DNA from: Sphingobacteriales bacterium
Lineage (GTDB): Bacteria > Bacteroidota > Bacteroidia > Chitinophagales > UBA2359
Direction: 5' to 3'
Length of the DNA: 34,953 bases
Assembly (NCBI GenBank): GCA_016711285.1
Contig: JADJTG010000018.1
Coordinates: 1 to 34,953, forward strand
Part shown: piece after piece, positions 32,431 to 34,953 of the stretch
Layout: every line of letters begins with the position of its first letter
How positions within the stretch are numbered: the stretch's first letter is position 1
The notes under the pieces: generated by a model
Told to the model about the DNA's origin: nothing
What the model saw: the letters and a program-made list of their open reading frames with translations, nothing else
The model's database searches: none
Program-made: the position numbers and the translations under genes

Positions 32431-34953
32431 CTATTCTTTTTTCATTTTGAAAATCTGCTCCCTTCCTTGTATTTGTATTTTTACAAAATATAAACCTGCC
32501 GGAAGCCCTGCCGTATGGAAATAGATTTGATAATTTTGTGCTGTTTCCACATCTTGGCGATAGCCATTCAAAACATTTCTGCCCTGCAAATCAAAAACTT
32601 CTATCACCGCCGTTCCGTTTTCGGCACTTTGAAAGCTCAATACACTGTAATCAGCAGCCGGATTAGGGGCTATTTGCGCTATAAATGAGGGAGCAGAAAT
32701 GGAAGATGATGAAACAGTTCCCTGTTGTTTGGCAGGTTCTGCTTCTCCGATTTCAGAACAAGGTGCGATATATGCCCGAAAATCACAACCCGCCTGTGCG
32801 TTGAAGCCCGGATTTAAAATAATTTTTTTCGGCTCAACACTTGCGTTACACCGCTCTTTATCTTTTGAATACTTATTATACTAACACTTGTCTGATAAGT
32901 AACTATACCATTAGTCAATATGCCACTAAGACTAATCTTGGATTGGCAGGGCAGAATCGTAGCAAGGTTATAAAGGGCAAAACGGCTGGTATTTCCGCCC
33001 ATATTGCCTAAAATACCCACCGGAATAAAATACCCTTCGGCTACTACCATCTGTTGTTCTTCTAACGTAAAATAAATAGATTGCTCATCTGCTGCTCCTG
33101 CCAAATCCACTTCGGCTATTGCTGTACATATTTTACCGCTGCCTACACGATTTTGACGGTTAAGGCGCGTAATAGCCACCTCACCATAGCCTGTTGTGGT
33201 GCTGGTAGGAAAGTGCCGATAGACTGCTGTCATATCTACGCCATACGTTCCGAGCCAAGAGTCATTAAAATCCAAAATATGTTATTCACCTGATTTGCAT
33301 TGGGATATCATAATACACTCTAAAAGCAATTCCGTAAGAAGTGATGGTTGCATTTTGTGTATTATTCAGATATATATCCATCGAAATCAGGGTATTGTTG
33401 CTGGATGCGGGAGGCAAAATACCGCAGCTGCGTTTCTATTACGATAATGTCGGAAGAATCGACTCGGCAGGTACCAAAGTGCCATGTGTTTCTCCGTAAT
33501 TTATCAATATAGCATTGGGATCATTATTGTCAATAATACCATTACCGTCACAATCGCTATGTTTCATATACTCGGTTGTATTATTAAATCCCCAATCAGG
33601 GGCAGGATTGCGCCTCCCAATTGAGGGAAGCATTCATCTGACCGGCTCCCGTATCTCCATAATTAAGTCCTGGCAACAAATCCAAATAATTGACGATATT
33701 ATCATTGTTGGCATCGCCGAGCCATACACAATCGTCGTCTAATACCACACTGATGGTATCGGCAGCCACCTGATTACAAGCATCCATTACAGATATATGA
33801 TAGTACCCGATTCTGTAATACTGATACTTTGTGTATTACCTATATTGATACCGTCTTTATCCCAAATATAAAATAGCGCATCGCTGACACCGCAATCCAA
33901 AACAATACTATCTTCCCCGCAGGTAATAAACATCTTCGCCCAACTCCCAAATCGTTTACCGAGCCGTTGATGGTAATTTCCTGACTAAGAATATCGCTGC
34001 AAAGCCGTTTCCTACCTTCAGAGAAACAGTATATGTTCGGCATTAGAAAGTGTACGTTAAATCCAGTGGTGGTGCTGACATCATTACCATTTACTTTCCA
34101 TTGGTAGATGGTGGCACCGCCTGTGCTATTGTTGGTGAAGGTATATGTTGTACCGAGCAGTTGGGGCGGCGGTAAAGAAAACTGAGCTGCCACAGAACAA
34201 GGTACATTGTTGCCAATAAAGAACCTAACTTGATAATCCAATAATCATCAAGTCCCTGTGAGTTCTCGGTTTTATCGCCTGAAATATTAGAATAACTATA
34301 GCCTCCTAGAATATAGCCGCCGTCCGTAGTTTGAGAAATAGAAAGAGCCAATCATCACCACTGCTGCCAACCGTCTTTGCCATGCTATATTTCCATTCTC
34401 ATTTAATTTTTACCACCCAATAATCAGCAATATAGCACACCGTCTCTAATATTAATATAATTTACCTCCAAGAATATACCCGCCGTCTGTAGTTTGTTGA
34501 ATTGAGTTAAGCTAATCATAATCATTCCTCCAATCGTGTTTTGCCATTGTATATTCCCTTGATGCATCTAATTTCACTACCCAATAATCATTACGCCCCC
34601 GTGAGTTTTCGGTTTTATCGCCTGAGATATTAGAAGCACTGAGCCTCTCCCAGAATATAGCCGCCGTCCTGTAGTTTGCTGAATTGAAGTTAGATTATCC
34701 CAATCACTGCTCCCCAATCGTAGTTTCTTCTTAAGTATTGTATATTCCCTGAAACATCTAATTTTACCACCCAATAACTAGATTGCCCTTGTGAGGCTTT
34801 CGGTTTTATCGCCTGAAATAGAAGAATCTGCACCCCAAGAGTATAGCTTCTGTCTGTAGTTTGTTGAACTGATAAAAGCTCATCATAACCACTTCCACCA
34901 ATTGTATTTTCTATCGTATATTTCTGAGTGCATCTAATTTTACCACCCAATAA
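32431..34953 (-). CDS. Large secreted repeat protein with PKD-like and metal-binding segments and T9SS sorting domain, partial, heavily frameshifted
   Basis: The gene enters from beyond 34953 and stops at TAA 32431. In protein order: several 59-residue repeats (34.24-34.95 kb) with DYWVVKLDxSGNIQ, NTIGGSGYDELLSVQQTTD and GGYSxSxISGDKT; a PKD-like segment (about 34.0-34.2 kb) with YTFTNNSTGGATIYQWKVNG; GDANNDNIVN and DLLPGLNYGDTG, then HSDCDGNGIIDNNDPNAILI (33.45-33.75 kb), an Asp/Asn-rich calcium-binding type pattern; a beta-rich cohesin-like stretch (about 32.85-33.40 kb) with AIAEVDLAGAADEQ; and a type A sorting domain with FIAQIAPNPAADYSVLSFQS, EVFDLQGRNV and GLPAGLYFVKIQI. At least ten indels break it. 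It is predicted to be a surface or extracellular adhesin-like protein. Confidence 0.7.
34238..34953. repeat. Tandem 177-bp coding repeats
   Basis: The anchor CCAATAA (minus strand: TTATTGG, encoding YW of YWVVKL) recurs at 34238, 34417, 34581, 34771 and 34947, spacings of 179, 164, 190 and 176 bp, i.e. 59 codons with indel noise. Each unit has GCCGTCTGTAGTTTG-like and GTGAGTTTTCGGTTTTATCG-like blocks. The array continues off the window. Confidence 0.75.

Noticed and set aside
1..34953. tRNA or rRNA genes
   Set aside because: No cloverleaf-like TTCRA arm with a matching acceptor stem and no rRNA sequence was recognised by eye; a covariance-model scan would settle this.

Overview
The window looks like chromosomal DNA of a Bacteroidota bacterium. 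Six secreted proteins end in a type IX secretion (T9SS) type A sorting domain, Shine-Dalgarno sequences are mostly weak, and several genes are preceded by the Bacteroidota -7 element TAnnTTTG. A metal-binding GDANNDNIVN-type segment followed by DLLP in the right-hand protein is of a kind I associate with Saprospiria, so that class is possible but not proven.

Layout, left to right. 1-1506 (+): a damaged outer-membrane protein of unknown function, then lipA (lipoyl synthase), both broken by many small indels. 1684-6205 (+): two secreted T9SS proteins, a BNR/Asp-box repeat protein and a PHM-like copper monooxygenase with an N-terminal CX4CH haem motif. 6328-8195 (+): an RlmI-type rRNA methyltransferase and a TatD-like metal hydrolase. 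8343-8634: an array of 64-bp units made of small hairpins. 9076-12315 (+): an intact 1079-aa lysyl-endopeptidase-like serine protease with two GEVED domains and a sorting domain. 12.4-14.3 kb: a truncated flavin-oxidase start and a secreted protein (-) with a textbook Bacteroidota promoter. 14.4-20.3 kb: an AT-rich accessory island with a hicB-hicA pair, fragments of XRE-type regulators, two Rhs-tip effector/immunity cassettes on the minus strand, an IS630-family element and two orphan exported proteins.

20.7-32.2 kb is mostly housekeeping: exbB-exbD (+), then on the minus strand fahA, bioD, ybaB, miaE, a TPR lipoprotein, an acyltransferase-3, a lysine/alanine-dehydrogenase-like oxidoreductase and a NamZ-type (DUF1343) muramidase; a small T9SS protein (+); and the pyruvate/2-oxoacid dehydrogenase E2 subunit (-). 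The E2 carries the lipoyl domain that LipA modifies. 32.4-34.95 kb (-) is a large secreted repeat protein that runs off the right edge.

Many genes carry single-base indels, often in homopolymers. They are densest at the two ends of the window and also hit normally essential genes (lipA, E2), so most are probably sequence or assembly errors and not real pseudogenes. Conceptual repair was done by eye. The island at 15.3-20.3 kb differs: it shows true rearrangement (displaced Rhs tails, a repeated junction, an IS insertion) and is the most likely place for uncharacterised toxin/immunity genes.
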